DNA from: Acetobacteraceae bacterium
Lineage (GTDB): Bacteria; Pseudomonadota; Alphaproteobacteria; Acetobacterales; Acetobacteraceae
Direction of reading: 5' to 3'
NCBI GenBank assembly: GCA_031291725.1
Contig: JARLIM010000017.1
Coordinates: 143,785 to 207,784, forward strand
Length of the DNA stretch: 64,000 nucleotides
Shown: piece after piece, positions 17,366 to 29,383 of the stretch
How positions within the stretch are numbered: the first letter of the stretch is position 1
Layout: each line of letters begins with the position of its first letter
Translations under genes and position numbers: made by a program
The notes under the pieces: generated by a model
The model's database searches: none
Told to the model about the DNA's origin: nothing
The model's input: the letters and a program-made list of their open reading frames with translations, nothing else

Positions 17366-18709
17366 ATGAATGTTCTCAAGCTCGGTGTAGCCGCTGTGGC
17401 GATTGGGGTGCTGGTTGCCGTTGGCGGCTGCTACGTTGCCCCGATTTTGTTGGCGCCCCGGCTGAGTGTTCAGGTCAATGCGGCAGACCCGGCCCTGATT
17501 GAAAAGGGACGCTACATCGCACAAGCGTCGGACTGTGTGGCCTGTCATACCGCCCCGGGTGGCAAGGCGTTCGCTGGCGGTCTTGCGATGAAGACGCCGA
17601 TCGGCACGATCTATTCAACCAACATCACGCCCGACAAGGATACCGGTATCGGCAGCTACGACTTCGCCGATTTTGAGCGCGCGGTTCGGCATGGCATCCG
17701 CAAGGACGGTGCGCCGCTCTATCCGGCGATGCCGTACGTTTCTTATGCCGTGCTGACGGATGAGGACGTGCAGGCGCTCTACGCCTATTTCGTGTCTGCC
17801 GTGCAGCCGGTCGCGCAGCAAAATCAAGCCTCGACGATCCCGTGGCCGCAGAACATGCGTCAGCCATTGGTCTGGTGGCAGATGTTGTTTGGCGGCCATC
17901 ACCGTTTTACCACGCCAGAGGGGGCTACGCCCGAAGTGGCGCGTGGGGCGTATATCGTTGAAGGTGCCGGGCATTGCGGTGCCTGCCACACGCCGCGCGG
18001 CATCGCGTTCCAAGAGGTCGCCCTTACGGATGGGGCGGGGGGAGAATTCCTCTCCGGGTCTGAGTTGGAAGGCTGGTATGCCAAGGATCTGCGCCACGAA
18101 GACTCGGGGCTGGCGGGCTGGTCCCAGCAGGATATCGCTGATTTCGTCAAGACCGGGCGCAACGCCCGAACGGCGGCGTTCGGCAGCATGGCCGACGTCG
18201 TCGAACATAGCACGCAACATTTGAGCGACGCCGACGCAGCAGCGGTCGCCGCCTATCTGGTCAGCCGCGCGCCGCGGCCCGGTCATACCGCATCCGCGCC
18301 GCAGATGGTCGACACCACCTCGGCCAAGCTGCTGGACAGCGCCGACCATAGTCCGGGTGCTCTTGGTTATGTCGCCTATTGTGCGGCTTGCCACCGTCTG
18401 AACGGGCAAGGCACCGCGCGGATATTCCCCGCTTTGGCCGGCAATTCGGTCGTCGCGGCGGAGAATGCGAGCTCGCTGATCCAGGTCACGCTGGCAGGTG
18501 GCGCGATGGCCAGAACCCCGGCGGACAAGATGCGTCCCTCCATGCCGGAACTGGCCAAGCTCGACGACAAGACCATCGCCGACATTCTCACCTTTGTCCG
18601 CTCCAGCTGGGGCAACAAGGCCTCGCCGGTCGCTCCGGGTGACGTTGCCGCCATGCGTGGTGAAATCGCCGGCAAGCCGGACGACTATGTTCCGGCAAAG
18701 GTGAATTGA
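17366..18709 (+). CDS. Triheme cytochrome c, membrane dehydrogenase cytochrome-subunit type
   Basis: A 447-residue protein with an N-terminal membrane anchor or signal (LGVAAVAIGVLVAVGG) and three c-type heme motifs: CVACH (57-61), CGACH and CAACH. The domain plan and segments such as GRYIAQASDCVACHTAPGGKAFAGG match the cytochrome c subunits of PQQ alcohol dehydrogenase and flavin gluconate/sorbitol dehydrogenases, which pass electrons to ubiquinone. The ATG at 17366 has GGAG about 10 nt upstream. No dehydrogenase catalytic subunit is adjacent, so the partner is either encoded elsewhere or the protein serves the neighbouring sulfur cytochromes. Confidence 0.85.
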   Translation: MNVLKLGVAAVAIGVLVAVGGCYVAPILLAPRLSVQVNAADPALIEKGRYIAQASDCVACHTAPGGKAFAGGLAMKTPIGTIYSTNITPDKDTGIGSYDFADFERAVRHGIRKDGAPLYPAMPYVSYAVLTDEDVQALYAYFVSAVQPVAQQNQASTIPWPQNMRQPLVWWQMLFGGHHRFTTPEGATPEVARGAYIVEGAGHCGACHTPRGIAFQEVALTDGAGGEFLSGSELEGWYAKDLRHEDSGLAGWSQQDIADFVKTGRNARTAAFGSMADVVEHSTQHLSDADAAAVAAYLVSRAPRPGHTASAPQMVDTTSAKLLDSADHSPGALGYVAYCAACHRLNGQGTARIFPALAGNSVVAAENASSLIQVTLAGGAMARTPADKMRPSMPELAKLDDKTIADILTFVRSSWGNKASPVAPGDVAAMRGEIAGKPDDYVPAKVN

Positions 18710-18731
18710 CGCTCTGACGCAGCCAGAATGA

Positions 18732-18757
18732 CGAGGGCCACCGGAAGGTGGCCCTCG
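18732..18757. terminator. Bidirectional hairpin between the triheme cytochrome gene and cbbA
   Basis: A perfect 11-bp stem (CGAGGGCCACC / GGTGGCCCTCG) with a GGAA tetraloop, placed between two convergent stop codons. It can serve both transcripts. Confidence 0.75.
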
Positions 18758-18784
18758 GACTGTTCACGGGAGCGTGCGGCTGGA

Positions 18785-19831
18785 TCAGGCAGCGTTCTCG
18801 TAACGCTCGGCCATCACCGACAACGGGATCGGCTTGATCTTGCTGGCATGACCAGCCGTTCCAAAGGCTTCAAAGCGCAGCTTGCACAGCGCGGTTGTCG
18901 CCTTGGTGGCGGCGGCGAAGAATTTGCGCGGGTCGAATTCATCGGGCTTGGTGCCCATCAATTGCCGCATCGCGCCGGTCATCGCCAGGCGGATATCGGT
19001 GTCGATATTGACCTTGCGCACGCCGTGCTTGATGCCTTCGACGATGCTTTCCACCGGCACGCCATAGGTCTCTTTGATGTCGCCGCCATACTGACGAATG
19101 ATCGCAAGCCATTCCTGCGGCACGGAGGAGGAGCCGTGCATCACCAAATGGGTGTTGGGAATGCGGGCATGGATTTCGGCAATCCGGCTGATGGCCAGGA
19201 TGTCGCCTGTCGGCTTGCGGGTGAATTTATAGGCGCCGTGGCTGGTGCCGATGGCGATTGCCAGTGCATCCACCCCGGTCTGACGCACGAATTCCTCGGC
19301 CTCGCCCGGATCGGTCAGCATCTGGTCATGCGACAATTTGCCCTCCGCGCCAGAGCCGTCTTCCTCGCCCGCTTCACCGGTTTCGAGTGACCCCAGGCAG
19401 CCGAGTTCACCTTCCACCGACACGCCCACGGCGTGGGCCGCTTCCACCACGCGGCGGGTGACATCGACGTTGTAGTCAAAGCTTGCGGGCGTTTTCATGT
19501 CCGACATCAGCGAGCCGTCCATCATCACCGAGCTGAAGCCCGAACGCATCGAGCGCAGGCATACGGCCGGGCTGGCGCCGTGATCCTGGTGCAGGGCAAT
19601 CGGCACATCCGGCCAGGTTTCCACGGCCGCTTCGACCATACGGCGCAGGAACGCCTCACCGGCATATTTGCGGGCACCGGCGGAGCCTTGCAGAATCACC
19701 GGGCTGTCGGTGGCGGCAGCGGCCTGCATGATGCCGTGGATCTGCTCCATGTTGTTGATGTTGAAGGCGGGCAGGCCGTAATCATGCTCGGCTGCATGAT
19801 CCAGAAGCTGCCGCAGGGAAACGATGGCCAT
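18785..19831 (-). CDS. cbbA: Fructose-1,6-bisphosphate aldolase class II (Calvin cycle type)
   Basis: A 348-residue zinc aldolase that condenses dihydroxyacetone phosphate with glyceraldehyde 3-phosphate or erythrose 4-phosphate. Zinc-site and substrate motifs are visible: [28 protein letters not shown] and [12 protein letters not shown]. Its length is typical of the cbb/proteobacterial branch. It is the last gene of the cbb operon, 24 nt after cbbT, and is followed by a strong hairpin. Confidence 0.96.
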   Translation of the reverse strand: MAIVSLRQLLDHAAEHDYGLPAFNINNMEQIHGIMQAAAATDSPVILQGSAGARKYAGEAFLRRMVEAAVETWPDVPIALHQDHGASPAVCLRSMRSGFSSVMMDGSLMSDMKTPASFDYNVDVTRRVVEAAHAVGVSVEGELGCLGSLETGEAGEEDGSGAEGKLSHDQMLTDPGEAEEFVRQTGVDALAIAIGTSHGAYKFTRKPTGDILAISRIAEIHARIPNTHLVMHGSSSVPQEWLAIIRQYGGDIKETYGVPVESIVEGIKHGVRKVNIDTDIRLAMTGAMRQLMGTKPDEFDPRKFFAAATKATTALCKLRFEAFGTAGHASKIKPIPLSVMAERYENAA

Positions 19832-19855
19832 GTGGGGACTCCGAAAACTGGTCGG

Positions 19856-21871
19856 TCAGGAAAGCACAGCACGCGCACGGGCAGCAATCGCCTCTGCGGT
19901 GAAGCCAAAATGCGTCAGAAGCGCAGCAGCCGGGGCAGATTCACCGAAACCGTCCATGCCGATCACGTCGCCCTCAAGCCCCACATATTTGCGCCAGAGA
20001 TCGGGCGCACCCGCCTCGATGGCCAGACGCGGCACACCGCGCGGCAGCACGCTGGCGCGATAGTCGGCGTCCTGACGGTCGAACACGTCGGTGGAGGGCA
20101 TCGAGACAACGCGGGTTGAAATGCCGCTGGCTTGCAGCAGGGCGCGGGTCTGCATCGCCAGGGCCACTTCCGAGCCGGTGGCGATCAGCACCAGGGCCGG
20201 GTTGTCGCAATATGCCTCTGCCAGCACATAGCCGCCGCGTGCGATCAGATCGGTGCGCCCGACGAAAGCGGGCTGAGCCGGCAGTGCCTGACGGCTCATC
20301 ACCAGACAGGCCGGGCCATCGGTGCGGGTGATCGCCGCATGCCAGCACATCGCCGTTTCCAGCTGATCGCAGGGCCGCCAGACATCCAGGTTCGGGATCA
20401 GCCGCAGCGAGGCCAGATGCTCCACCGGCTGATGCGTCGGCCCGTCTTCGCCCAACCCGATGGAATCGTGGGTGAAGACGAAAATCGAACGGATGCGCAT
20501 CAGGGCGGCCAGACGCAGCGCGTTGCGGGCGTAGTCGGAAAACACCAGGAAGGTGCCGCCGGAGGGGATATAGCCGCGATGCAGGGCGATGCCGTTCATC
20601 ATCGCCGCCATCGCGAATTCGCGCACGCCGTAATGCACATAATTGCCCGGCTTGCCGGGGGCGATGTCGTGGCAGCCCGGCCAATTGGTCAGGTTGGAGC
20701 CGGTCAGGTCGGCAGACCCGCCGAAGAACTCCGGCAGCATCGGCGCCAGCGCGGTGATCGCCAGTTGTGAGGATTTGCGCGTGGCATGCGCCGCACCGTC
20801 TTCGGCCACGGCCGCCAGCCACGCGGCGGAACGCGCGGCGAAATCGGCGGGTAAATCTCCATTCATCCGGCGGGTGAACTCAGCGGCGAGTGCCGGAAAC
20901 GCCTCTGCATAGGCGTCGAAGCGACGCTGCCACGCCGCCTGCCGCGCCGCACCTTCGGCACGGGCATCCCATGCTGCGCGGATCTCCTCCGGCACGTCGA
21001 ACGGCGCGTGCGTCCAGCCCAAGGCCGCACGGGTGGCGGCGATCTCTTTCGCGCCCAGGGCCGCGCCATGCACGTCATGTGTGCCCGCCATATTCGGCGA
21101 ACCCCAGCCGATCACCGTTTTGCAGCAGATCAGTGTCGGCTTGCCACAGGGCGTGGAGGCAGTGGCGATGGCCTGGGCCAAGGCGACAGGATCATGCCCG
21201 TCCACATTGGCCAGCACCCGCCAGCCATAGGATTCAAAACGCTTGGGGGTATCGTCGGAGAACCACGCCTCGACATGGCCGTCGATGGAGATTCCGTTGT
21301 CGTCATAGAACACGATGAGCTTTTCCAGCCCCAACGTGCCCGCCAGCGAACATGCCTCGTGCGAAATGCCTTCCATCAGGCAGCCATCGCCCAGAAAGAC
21401 AAAGCTGCGATGATCGACAATCGTGTGACCGGGGCGGTTGAACTCGGCGGCGAGTTGCTGTTCGGCCAGCGCCATGCCGATGGCGGTGGCGATGCCCTGG
21501 CCGAGCGGGCCGGTGGTGGTCTCCACCCCGGGCGTGATGCCGTATTCCGGGTGGCCGGGCGTGCGGGAATGCAATTGGCGGAACTGGCGCAGATCGTCGA
21601 TGGACAGGTCATAGCCGGTCAGATGCAACAGCGCATAGAGCAGCATCGAGCCATGGCCGTTGGAGAGCACGAAGCGATCCCGATCCGGCCAATGCGGGTT
21701 GCCCGGATTGTGCCGCAGCGTGGTGCGCCACAAGGCGGTGGCGATGTCGGCCATGCCCATCGGCATGCCAGGATGGCCGGATTTGGCGCATTCCACGGCA
21801 TCGATGGCGAGCACGCGCAGGGCGTTGGCAAGCATGCGGCTGTCGATCGCAGGCGCGATATTGGTGTCCAT
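19856..21871 (-). CDS. cbbT: Transketolase
   Basis: A 671-residue thiamine-diphosphate enzyme that moves two-carbon units in the regenerative phase of the Calvin cycle. Motifs: [18 protein letters not shown] near the N-terminus, the diphosphate-binding [13 protein letters not shown], and the pyrimidine-domain [22 protein letters not shown]. Domain order (PP, Pyr, C-terminal) and length are normal. It lies 21 nt after the phosphoribulokinase stop, and its position in the operon assigns it to CO2 fixation. Confidence 0.96.
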   Translation of the reverse strand: MDTNIAPAIDSRMLANALRVLAIDAVECAKSGHPGMPMGMADIATALWRTTLRHNPGNPHWPDRDRFVLSNGHGSMLLYALLHLTGYDLSIDDLRQFRQLHSRTPGHPEYGITPGVETTTGPLGQGIATAIGMALAEQQLAAEFNRPGHTIVDHRSFVFLGDGCLMEGISHEACSLAGTLGLEKLIVFYDDNGISIDGHVEAWFSDDTPKRFESYGWRVLANVDGHDPVALAQAIATASTPCGKPTLICCKTVIGWGSPNMAGTHDVHGAALGAKEIAATRAALGWTHAPFDVPEEIRAAWDARAEGAARQAAWQRRFDAYAEAFPALAAEFTRRMNGDLPADFAARSAAWLAAVAEDGAAHATRKSSQLAITALAPMLPEFFGGSADLTGSNLTNWPGCHDIAPGKPGNYVHYGVREFAMAAMMNGIALHRGYIPSGGTFLVFSDYARNALRLAALMRIRSIFVFTHDSIGLGEDGPTHQPVEHLASLRLIPNLDVWRPCDQLETAMCWHAAITRTDGPACLVMSRQALPAQPAFVGRTDLIARGGYVLAEAYCDNPALVLIATGSEVALAMQTRALLQASGISTRVVSMPSTDVFDRQDADYRASVLPRGVPRLAIEAGAPDLWRKYVGLEGDVIGMDGFGESAPAAALLTHFGFTAEAIAARARAVLS

Positions 21872-21892
21872 GTCGTCTCTCCCTAGCCCGCT

Positions 21893-22768
21893 TTATGCCG
21901 CGCGCTTCTTGCGATCCATCAGCTGCCAGATCATCGGGGTGAAGATCAGCTGCATCGCCAGCCCCATCTTGCCGCCGGGGCAGACGATGGTGTTGGGCCG
22001 GCTCATATAGCTGTCGTGGATCATCGACAGCAGATAGGGGAAGTCGATGCCGCGCGGATCGGCGAAGCGGATGATCAGCTTGGTTTCATCGGCCGACGGA
22101 ATGTCGCGGGCGCAAAACGGGTTGGAGGTATCGACCAGCGGCACGCGCTGGAAGTTCACATGGGTCTGCGAGAATTGCGGGCAGATATAGTTCACGTAAT
22201 CCGGCATGCGGCGCAGGATGGTGTCCACGATCGCCTCATGCGAATGGCCCCGGTCGCGCTTGTCGCGATGCAGTTTCTGAATCCATTCCAGATTGATGAT
22301 CGGCACCACGCCGATGAGAAGATCGACATGGCGGGCGACATCGACCGTTTCGGTTTTCAAGCCGCCGTGCAGCCCCTCATAGAACAGCAGATCGGTGCCC
22401 GGTTCGATCTCCTCCCACGGGGTGAAGGTGCCCGGTTCCTGCCCATAGGGCTTGGCTTCGCTGGCATTGTGCAGATATTTGCGCAGCTTGCAGCTGCCGG
22501 TTTTGCCGTAGGTGGCGAATTGGGTTTCCAGCGCCTCGAACAAATTCGCGTCCGGCCCGAAATGGCTGAAGTTGAATTTCCCCGCCGCTTCCAGTTCAGC
22601 CACCACACGGCGCATCTCCGCACGATCATAGCGGTGAAACGCATCGCCCTCGATCATGGTGGCGCCGACGCCCTCGCGGCGGAAAATCTGCTTGAAGGTG
22701 GTCATCACCGTGGTGGTGCCTGCACCTGACGAGCCGGTGATGGCGACGATGGGGTGTTTGGTGGACAT
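21893..22768 (-). CDS. cbbP: Phosphoribulokinase
   Basis: A 291-residue class I (proteobacterial) kinase making ribulose 1,5-bisphosphate. The P-loop is GSSGAGTTT near residue 13; EGDAFHRYDRAEM and LLFYEGLHGG supply the catalytic and metal-binding acids. The ATG at 22768 gives the conserved MSTKHPIVAITGSSGAG start; longer readings run into the cbbF coding frame. It lies 14 nt after cbbF. Confidence 0.96.
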   Translation of the reverse strand: MSTKHPIVAITGSSGAGTTTVMTTFKQIFRREGVGATMIEGDAFHRYDRAEMRRVVAELEAAGKFNFSHFGPDANLFEALETQFATYGKTGSCKLRKYLHNASEAKPYGQEPGTFTPWEEIEPGTDLLFYEGLHGGLKTETVDVARHVDLLIGVVPIINLEWIQKLHRDKRDRGHSHEAIVDTILRRMPDYVNYICPQFSQTHVNFQRVPLVDTSNPFCARDIPSADETKLIIRFADPRGIDFPYLLSMIHDSYMSRPNTIVCPGGKMGLAMQLIFTPMIWQLMDRKKRAA

Positions 22769-22782
22769 GGGCTTGGCCGATC

Positions 22783-23862
22783 TCAGGAAGTGCGGAACAG
22801 GGAGCGCGCGTTGAACAAGGGTGTGGCGAACGCGATATCCGGGGCGGTCTCCGCCTCGCGGTGATACCGCTCCAGGCGTTCCACCTCCTCGCGGGAGCCG
22901 AGGATCACCGGCACGCGCTGATGAATCTCGGTGGGCTGAATGTCGAGCATGCGCTCGCGCCCGGTCGAGCACAGCCCGCCCGCGTTCTCGACGATCATCG
23001 CCATCGGGTTGGTCTCATACAGCAGGCGCAGACGACCGGCCTTGTTGGGGTCTTTGGTGTCGCGCGGATACATATACAGACCGCCACGGATCAGGATGCG
23101 ATGCACTTCGGCCACCATGGAGGCGATCCAGCGCATGTTGAAATCCTTACCGCGCGGCCCGCTTTTGCCGGCAATACACTCCTCAACATAGCGACGCACC
23201 GGCGCCTCCCAGAACCGCTCATTGGAGGCATTGATGGCGAATTCCTGCGTGGTGGCGGGTATCGTCATGTTGGGATGCGTCAGGGTGAACGCCCCGATAT
23301 CGCGGTCCAGCGTAAAGCCCTGCACGCCATTGCCCAGCGTGATGACGAGCATCGAGGTTGGCCCATACAGCGCATATCCTGCCGCCACCTGTGCGGTGCC
23401 AGGTTGCAGGAAATCCTCCGGCTTGGGGTCCGTCACACCTTCCGGCGCGCTGAGCACGGAGAAGATCGAGCCGACCGTCATGTTGACGTCGATGTTCGAT
23501 GAGCCGTCCAGCGGATCGAACACCAGCATATAGCGGCCACGGTGGAAACGGTCCGGAATGCGATAAGGCTCATCGAGTTCCTCGGAGACCATGCCGCATA
23601 CCTGGCCACCCCATTCGCAGGTCCCGATCATGATGTCGTTGGACAGCACATCCAACGGCTTTTGTTCTTCCCCCTGCACGTTGACCACCACCGGCAGCGC
23701 AGCCCGTGACGGCTCCAGCGCACCGCGGGAGACGGCGGCGGCGATGTATTTGCAGGCGGTCTGAATGTCGTTGAGCAGAGCCGTCAGATCCGGCCCGTGC
23801 GCCACCCGTCGAGGTTGGTCCTCGATGATGAACTTGCTGAACGTGGTGCGCCGGTGCGGCAT
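22783..23862 (-). CDS. cbbF: Fructose-1,6-bisphosphatase class I
   Basis: A 359-residue phosphatase that makes fructose 6-phosphate in the Calvin cycle. The metal-binding DPLDGSSNID is present, and NAGGLCSTGRERMLDIQP fits the substrate region. It lies between cbbX and cbbP in the operon. In autotrophs this gene often also acts on sedoheptulose bisphosphate; no separate sedoheptulose bisphosphatase gene is seen here. Confidence 0.95.
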   Translation of the reverse strand: MPHRRTTFSKFIIEDQPRRVAHGPDLTALLNDIQTACKYIAAAVSRGALEPSRAALPVVVNVQGEEQKPLDVLSNDIMIGTCEWGGQVCGMVSEELDEPYRIPDRFHRGRYMLVFDPLDGSSNIDVNMTVGSIFSVLSAPEGVTDPKPEDFLQPGTAQVAAGYALYGPTSMLVITLGNGVQGFTLDRDIGAFTLTHPNMTIPATTQEFAINASNERFWEAPVRRYVEECIAGKSGPRGKDFNMRWIASMVAEVHRILIRGGLYMYPRDTKDPNKAGRLRLLYETNPMAMIVENAGGLCSTGRERMLDIQPTEIHQRVPVILGSREEVERLERYHREAETAPDIAFATPLFNARSLFRTS

Positions 23863-23914
23863 GAACCCCTCCCTGGGATTTCGTTGATTGGTCAGGCGGT
23901 CTCAGGTGGTGGGA

Positions 23915-24808
23915 CTATGCTTGGAAGACGCGGCTTGCCCGGATGTCGCTCTCGGTGATCAGCGACACATCATGGCGGTCGATTTTCGTGGCGCGTTGCG
24001 AAAACAGGCGGTTCGCCTGCCGCAGTCGCGCGCGGTCGAGTGCATTGCGGATCGAGCGTGCGTTGGAGAAGCGTGGTTGCTGCATTCGCAGGGCAATATA
24101 GTCACGCAAGGCCAGCTCAGCCTCCGATGCCAGGTGGTAGTGCATTTTCTGCAACATCAGCCCGGCGATCTCGAACAACTCCCCGGCGTTGTAGTCGGGG
24201 AAATCGATGTGATGCGCCACACGTGAGGCCATGCCGGGGTTGCTGCTGAAGAAGGTGTCCATCCGGTCTTTGTAGCCGGCCAACACCACCACCAGATCGT
24301 CGCGCTTGTCCTCCATCACCTGCAGCAGGATTTCAATCGCTTCCTGACCATAATCGCGCTCGTTCTCCGGGCGGTAGAGGTAATACGCCTCGTCGATGAA
24401 CAGCACGCCGCCCATCGCCTTTTTCAGGATCTCTTTGGTTTTGGGCGCGGTGTGGCCGATATATTGGCCGACCAGATCATCGCGGGTGACCACCACCACA
24501 TGGTTGCGGCGGATATAGCCCAGCCTGTGCAGCATGTCGGCGATCCGCTGGCCCACGCTGGTTTTGCCGGTGCCGGGGTTGCCGGTGAAGCTCATATGCA
24601 GCGAAGGCGGCTCTGCCTGCAGCCCGAGCTTGCGGCGTGCGGCTTCCACCAGCAGCAGGGCGGCAATCTCGCGAATGCGGGTTTTGACCGGAACCAGCCC
24701 CACCATGTCGCGATCAAGGGCTGCGATGGTCTCGCCGATGCAGGAGTGCTGATACATCTCTTCGAGATCGATCAGCATTTCCTCCGGCGCGGTGATCATC
24801 TCGCTCAT
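23915..24808 (-). CDS. cbbX: Red-type RuBisCO activase CbbX
   Basis: A 297-residue AAA+ protein that remodels inhibited form IC RuBisCO by pulling on the C-terminal tail of the large subunit. Walker [10 protein letters not shown], Walker [13 protein letters not shown], a pore-loop-like YIGHTAPKT and an arginine-rich C-terminal lid are visible. It overlaps the rpe stop by 4 nt. Its presence agrees with the red-type small subunit encoded upstream. Confidence 0.96.
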   Translation of the reverse strand: MSEMITAPEEMLIDLEEMYQHSCIGETIAALDRDMVGLVPVKTRIREIAALLLVEAARRKLGLQAEPPSLHMSFTGNPGTGKTSVGQRIADMLHRLGYIRRNHVVVVTRDDLVGQYIGHTAPKTKEILKKAMGGVLFIDEAYYLYRPENERDYGQEAIEILLQVMEDKRDDLVVVLAGYKDRMDTFFSSNPGMASRVAHHIDFPDYNAGELFEIAGLMLQKMHYHLASEAELALRDYIALRMQQPRFSNARSIRNALDRARLRQANRLFSQRATKIDRHDVSLITESDIRASRVFQA

Positions 24809-25509
24809 GCTGCCCTCGCCATAACTTGACCCAACTCGGCGCGCAATTCGCCGATCACGCCACGATATCCGCCATCCGCATCGGGGGCATTGAAGATCGC
24901 CGAGCCGGCCACGAACGTGTCCACGCCCGCCTCGGCAATCGCCCGGATGTTGGAGGCTTTCACGCCACCATCGACTTGCAGCCAGATTTCCTGCCCATCC
25001 TCATCGCGATGCGCATCGATGCGATGGCGCACCGACAGGGCCTTGTCGAGTGTGGAGGGGATGAAGCTCTGGCCGCCGAAGCCCGGATTGACCGACATCA
25101 GCAGGATCAGGTCGAGCCGATCCATCACATGATCCAGCCAGTTCAACGAGGTCGCCGGGTTGAGCGCCAGCCCGGCCTTGCAGCCGCAATCGCGGATCAG
25201 CGCCAAAGTGCGGTCCACATGTTCGGAGGCTTCCGGGTGGAAGCTGATGATATCCGCGCCCGCCTTGGCGAATATCGGGATCAGCGCATCGACGGGTTTG
25301 ACCATGAGGTGCACGTCGATCAATGCCGTCGTCACCGGCCGGATCGCCTGACACACCAATGGTCCGATGGTGAGGTTGGGCACGTAATGGTTGTCCATGA
25401 CGTCAAAATGAATCACGTCCGCACCCGCATCCACCACACGGGTGATCTCCTCGCCCAGACGGGCGAAGTCGGCGGAGAGGATGGAGGGGGCGATGCGGAA
25501 TGCGGACAT
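24805..25509 (-). CDS. cbbE: Ribulose-phosphate 3-epimerase
   Basis: A 234-residue TIM-barrel enzyme interconverting ribulose 5-phosphate and xylulose 5-phosphate. Motifs: [52 protein letters not shown] and [11 protein letters not shown]. The ATG at 25509 gives the standard N-terminus [15 protein letters not shown]; longer readings enter the cbbS frame. The gene is placed between cbbS and cbbX, a less common position than the end of the operon. Confidence 0.95.
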   Translation of the reverse strand: MSAFRIAPSILSADFARLGEEITRVVDAGADVIHFDVMDNHYVPNLTIGPLVCQAIRPVTTALIDVHLMVKPVDALIPIFAKAGADIISFHPEASEHVDRTLALIRDCGCKAGLALNPATSLNWLDHVMDRLDLILLMSVNPGFGGQSFIPSTLDKALSVRHRIDAHRDEDGQEIWLQVDGGVKASNIRAIAEAGVDTFVAGSAIFNAPDADGGYRGVIGELRAELGQVMARAA

Positions 25510-25523
25510 GATCTTGGCCCTGC

Positions 25524-25940
25524 TTAGAACTGCCGCGCCGCAATCGCCGCCGTGGTGACGGAGCGCAGCGTGTAGTGAATCTGCCGCCCTTCGCCTTCCT
25601 GGCGGATGAGCTCGAAGCCGAACTCCTGCGCGGGGCGGTTGACGATGAAGGACATACGGATCGACTCCCAGCCCTTCACGTTGTCGAAGGCGAGCAGGCG
25701 GATATAGCAGTCGGCATGCGCCTTGCGGCAGGCGTCCAGCTCCATCATCACGCCCGCCGGGTCGGCGAGGTCGAACATCGGGTGGCCCCACATCGCCCAA
25801 TAGGAATTGCGCGGATGCGGGTCGTTGGTGAATTCCAGCGCCACCGCCCAGCCATTGTTCAGCGCGTATTGCACCTGCAGCTTGATCTCGGCGTCGGTCA
25901 GGTCTGGCAGGAATGAGAACTGCCCCTGGGTGATCTTCAT
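25524..25940 (-). CDS. cbbS: RuBisCO small subunit, form IC (red type)
   Basis: A 138-residue small subunit. The N-terminus [19 protein letters not shown] and the C-terminal extension after about residue 110 ([15 protein letters not shown]), which forms the beta-hairpin of red-type enzymes, indicate form IC. It follows cbbL by 17 nt and caps the L8S8 enzyme. Confidence 0.97.
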   Translation of the reverse strand: MKITQGQFSFLPDLTDAEIKLQVQYALNNGWAVALEFTNDPHPRNSYWAMWGHPMFDLADPAGVMMELDACRKAHADCYIRLLAFDNVKGWESIRMSFIVNRPAQEFGFELIRQEGEGRQIHYTLRSVTTAAIAARQF

Positions 25941-25957
25941 GGTTCAGTGCTCCTGGT

Positions 25958-27463
<1,506 letters not shown>

Positions 27464-27518
27464 CTATCACCGAGATCGCTTTTGTCTCCGCGCACCCTAG
27501 GAGAAGCGCATAATCATG

Positions 27519-27560
27519 AAAATGCGAAAGAATTTGTCATTTTAACAAGGAATCCCTTAA
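27519..27560. promoter_or_regulatory. Candidate CbbR operator in the cbbR-cbbL intergenic region
   Basis: The 148-nt region between the divergent starts holds two dyads: AAAATG-N13-CATTTT (27519-27543) and TTAA-N11-TTAA (27542-27560). The second matches the T-N11-A plan of LysR-type boxes and lies close to the cbbR start, where an autoregulating LysR protein usually binds. By-eye call; half-sites are short. Confidence 0.5.
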
Positions 27561-27569
27561 TGATGCGGC

Positions 27570-28508
27570 ATGCGCAACGTCACCATCCGCCAATTGCAGA
27601 TCTTTGCCGAGGCAACCCGGCTTGATTCCTTCGCGTTGGTGGCGGAGAAATTGCACATCACGCCGGCTGCTGTTTCTTTTCAGATCAAGCAGTTGGAGAG
27701 CATGGTGGGTTTCGCGCTGTTTGAGCGTGTCGGCAAGAAATCGGTGTTGACCGCGCCTGGAACCACCTTGCTCGGCTATGCGCAGACGGTTCTGCTGGCC
27801 TTGAAGGATGCCGATCAGGCTTTGCGCGCCATGAAGGGGCTGGTGGGCGGCAAGGTGAGCATCGGCCTGATTTCAACCGCCAAATACATCGTGCCGCATA
27901 TTCTGGCGCGGTTTCAGGCGGATAATCCCGGCACCGAAATCGCGCTTTACGATGGCAACCGCCAGGAGATTTTCGACGCGCTGGTGTCGGGCAAGGTGGA
28001 TCTGGCCGTCACCGGTCAGGTGCCTGCCGACTTGCCGATCAGTGCGGTGCCATTCGTCAGCAATCCCACCGTGATCGCGGCTGCTGCGGGTCATATGCTG
28101 GCGGGGTATGAGCATCTGCACTTGACCAGCCTTGTCGGCGAGCCGTTCATCGCCCGCGAGATCGGCTCCGGCACGCGGCAATTGATGGATGATTTCTTTC
28201 GCGGCCAGGGCCTGCGCGCCCGCATTTCCATGACGTCCAGCAGCAATGAAACGATCAAACAGGCGGTGATGGCCGGCATGGGCCTGGCTCTGTTGTCGCG
28301 CCACACCATCGCGTTGGAATTGCGTCTGGGGTTGCTGACGGAATTGCCAATCGAGGGTCTGCCGCTGCAACGCTCGTGGTATATTGCGCATCGGCAAGGC
28401 ATGCCGCTCTTGCCAATTCACAAGCATCTTCTGGGATTTCTGCTGGAACGCGGCCAAGCGATCATCGACACACTGGAAGACCGGAATGGGGCGTTGCGTG
28501 TCTCATGA
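27570..28508 (+). CDS. cbbR: LysR-type regulator of the Calvin cycle operon, CbbR
   Basis: A 312-residue LysR-family activator. The winged helix-turn-helix covers residues 1-60 (VTIRQLQIFAEATRLDSFALVAEKLHITPAAVSFQIKQLE) and the rest is the two-lobed effector domain, which in CbbR senses metabolites such as RuBP or NADPH. Its divergence from cbbL is the standard arrangement and makes the assignment firm. It probably controls its own gene and cbbLSEXFPTA. Confidence 0.93.
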   Translation: MRNVTIRQLQIFAEATRLDSFALVAEKLHITPAAVSFQIKQLESMVGFALFERVGKKSVLTAPGTTLLGYAQTVLLALKDADQALRAMKGLVGGKVSIGLISTAKYIVPHILARFQADNPGTEIALYDGNRQEIFDALVSGKVDLAVTGQVPADLPISAVPFVSNPTVIAAAAGHMLAGYEHLHLTSLVGEPFIAREIGSGTRQLMDDFFRGQGLRARISMTSSSNETIKQAVMAGMGLALLSRHTIALELRLGLLTELPIEGLPLQRSWYIAHRQGMPLLPIHKHLLGFLLERGQAIIDTLEDRNGALRVS

Positions 28509-28687
28509 ATCTTCGCGCTGACCAGCGAGGATGGGCATGCTGGGCGAGGGGGAGTGAAGCCGGCAATGCCTGTCGCTGAATCAGATTGGATCATGTCACC
28601 TATTTTAGCTGCACGGGCGGTCAGTTGGCTGCATTGGCAATGCTGATGTCATCGCAATCACTGGCAACCGATACGGCGGAGAATTCC

Positions 28688-29383
28688 GTGCTGTCCTTGT
28701 TATACACCATTCCCACAGCCGGCGCGCGCAGATGGCGCGTGGCGATTGTGGCGTTGACGCTTGCCGCTGTCGCGGTGGCATCGGCGTCGGCCGGCGAGAG
28801 CGACGTGGCCGTTGGCCGCATGATCGCTGCGCAAAGCCTCATCCCAGGCCGTGTCGCCTGTGCCGCCTGCCATATGGAAAATGGGGCCGGGCAGCCGGAT
28901 GTGGGCATTCCCCGGCTGGCTGGGCTGGACGCACGGCAGTTGGAAGAACAGCTCGCCTATTTTGCCAAGGGCGAACGCCGCAGCGCCGCGATGGCACCCT
29001 ATGCCGTCGCCCTGAACAACACGCAGCGCCGTCAGGTTGCCGCGTATTTCGCCAGCCTGCCGGTCCCCGCGGAACCGGACCGTCTCGCCAGCACGCCGCA
29101 GCAATTGGCGCGCGGGCGCTCGCTCTATGCCGATGGCGATCAGCACACCGAGATGCAGGCCTGCGTGCAGTGCCACGGTGTCACTGGGCTCGGGGTAGGC
29201 CAGTTCTCGCCCCGTCTGGCCGGGCAATCGGCAGCCTATGTCGCCGATCAATTGGCCCGTTGGCGGGCGGGCGATATGCGCGACCCGAAAGGTGCCTTCA
29301 TGCAGGCCGAGGCCCGCACACTTTCAGACACCGATATCGCGGCCGTTGCGGCCTATGTCGCTCATCTCGGACAGGAACCATGA
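28688..29383 (+). CDS. tsdB: Diheme cytochrome c, TsdB-like electron acceptor of thiosulfate dehydrogenase
   Basis: A 231-residue secreted protein with a signal peptide (RRWRVAIVALTLAAVAVASASAG) and two class I cytochrome domains of c4 type, with CAACH at 58-62 and CVQCH at 160-164. The GTG at 28688 is chosen because GGAG lies 6 nt upstream and it places the signal peptide correctly; earlier starts lack such a site. Its stop overlaps the tsdA start (ATGA). TsdB proteins of this form are the usual partners of TsdA. The 179 nt upstream, after cbbR, show no gene. Confidence 0.82.
   Translation: MLSLLYTIPTAGARRWRVAIVALTLAAVAVASASAGESDVAVGRMIAAQSLIPGRVACAACHMENGAGQPDVGIPRLAGLDARQLEEQLAYFAKGERRSAAMAPYAVALNNTQRRQVAAYFASLPVPAEPDRLASTPQQLARGRSLYADGDQHTEMQACVQCHGVTGLGVGQFSPRLAGQSAAYVADQLARWRAGDMRDPKGAFMQAEARTLSDTDIAAVAAYVAHLGQEP

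Noticed and set aside
28732..29379. An upstream extension of the tsdA frame to 535 codons
   Set aside because: The extension reads tsdB out of phase; tsdB has the signal peptide and heme motifs, and the ATG at 29380 overlaps its stop.
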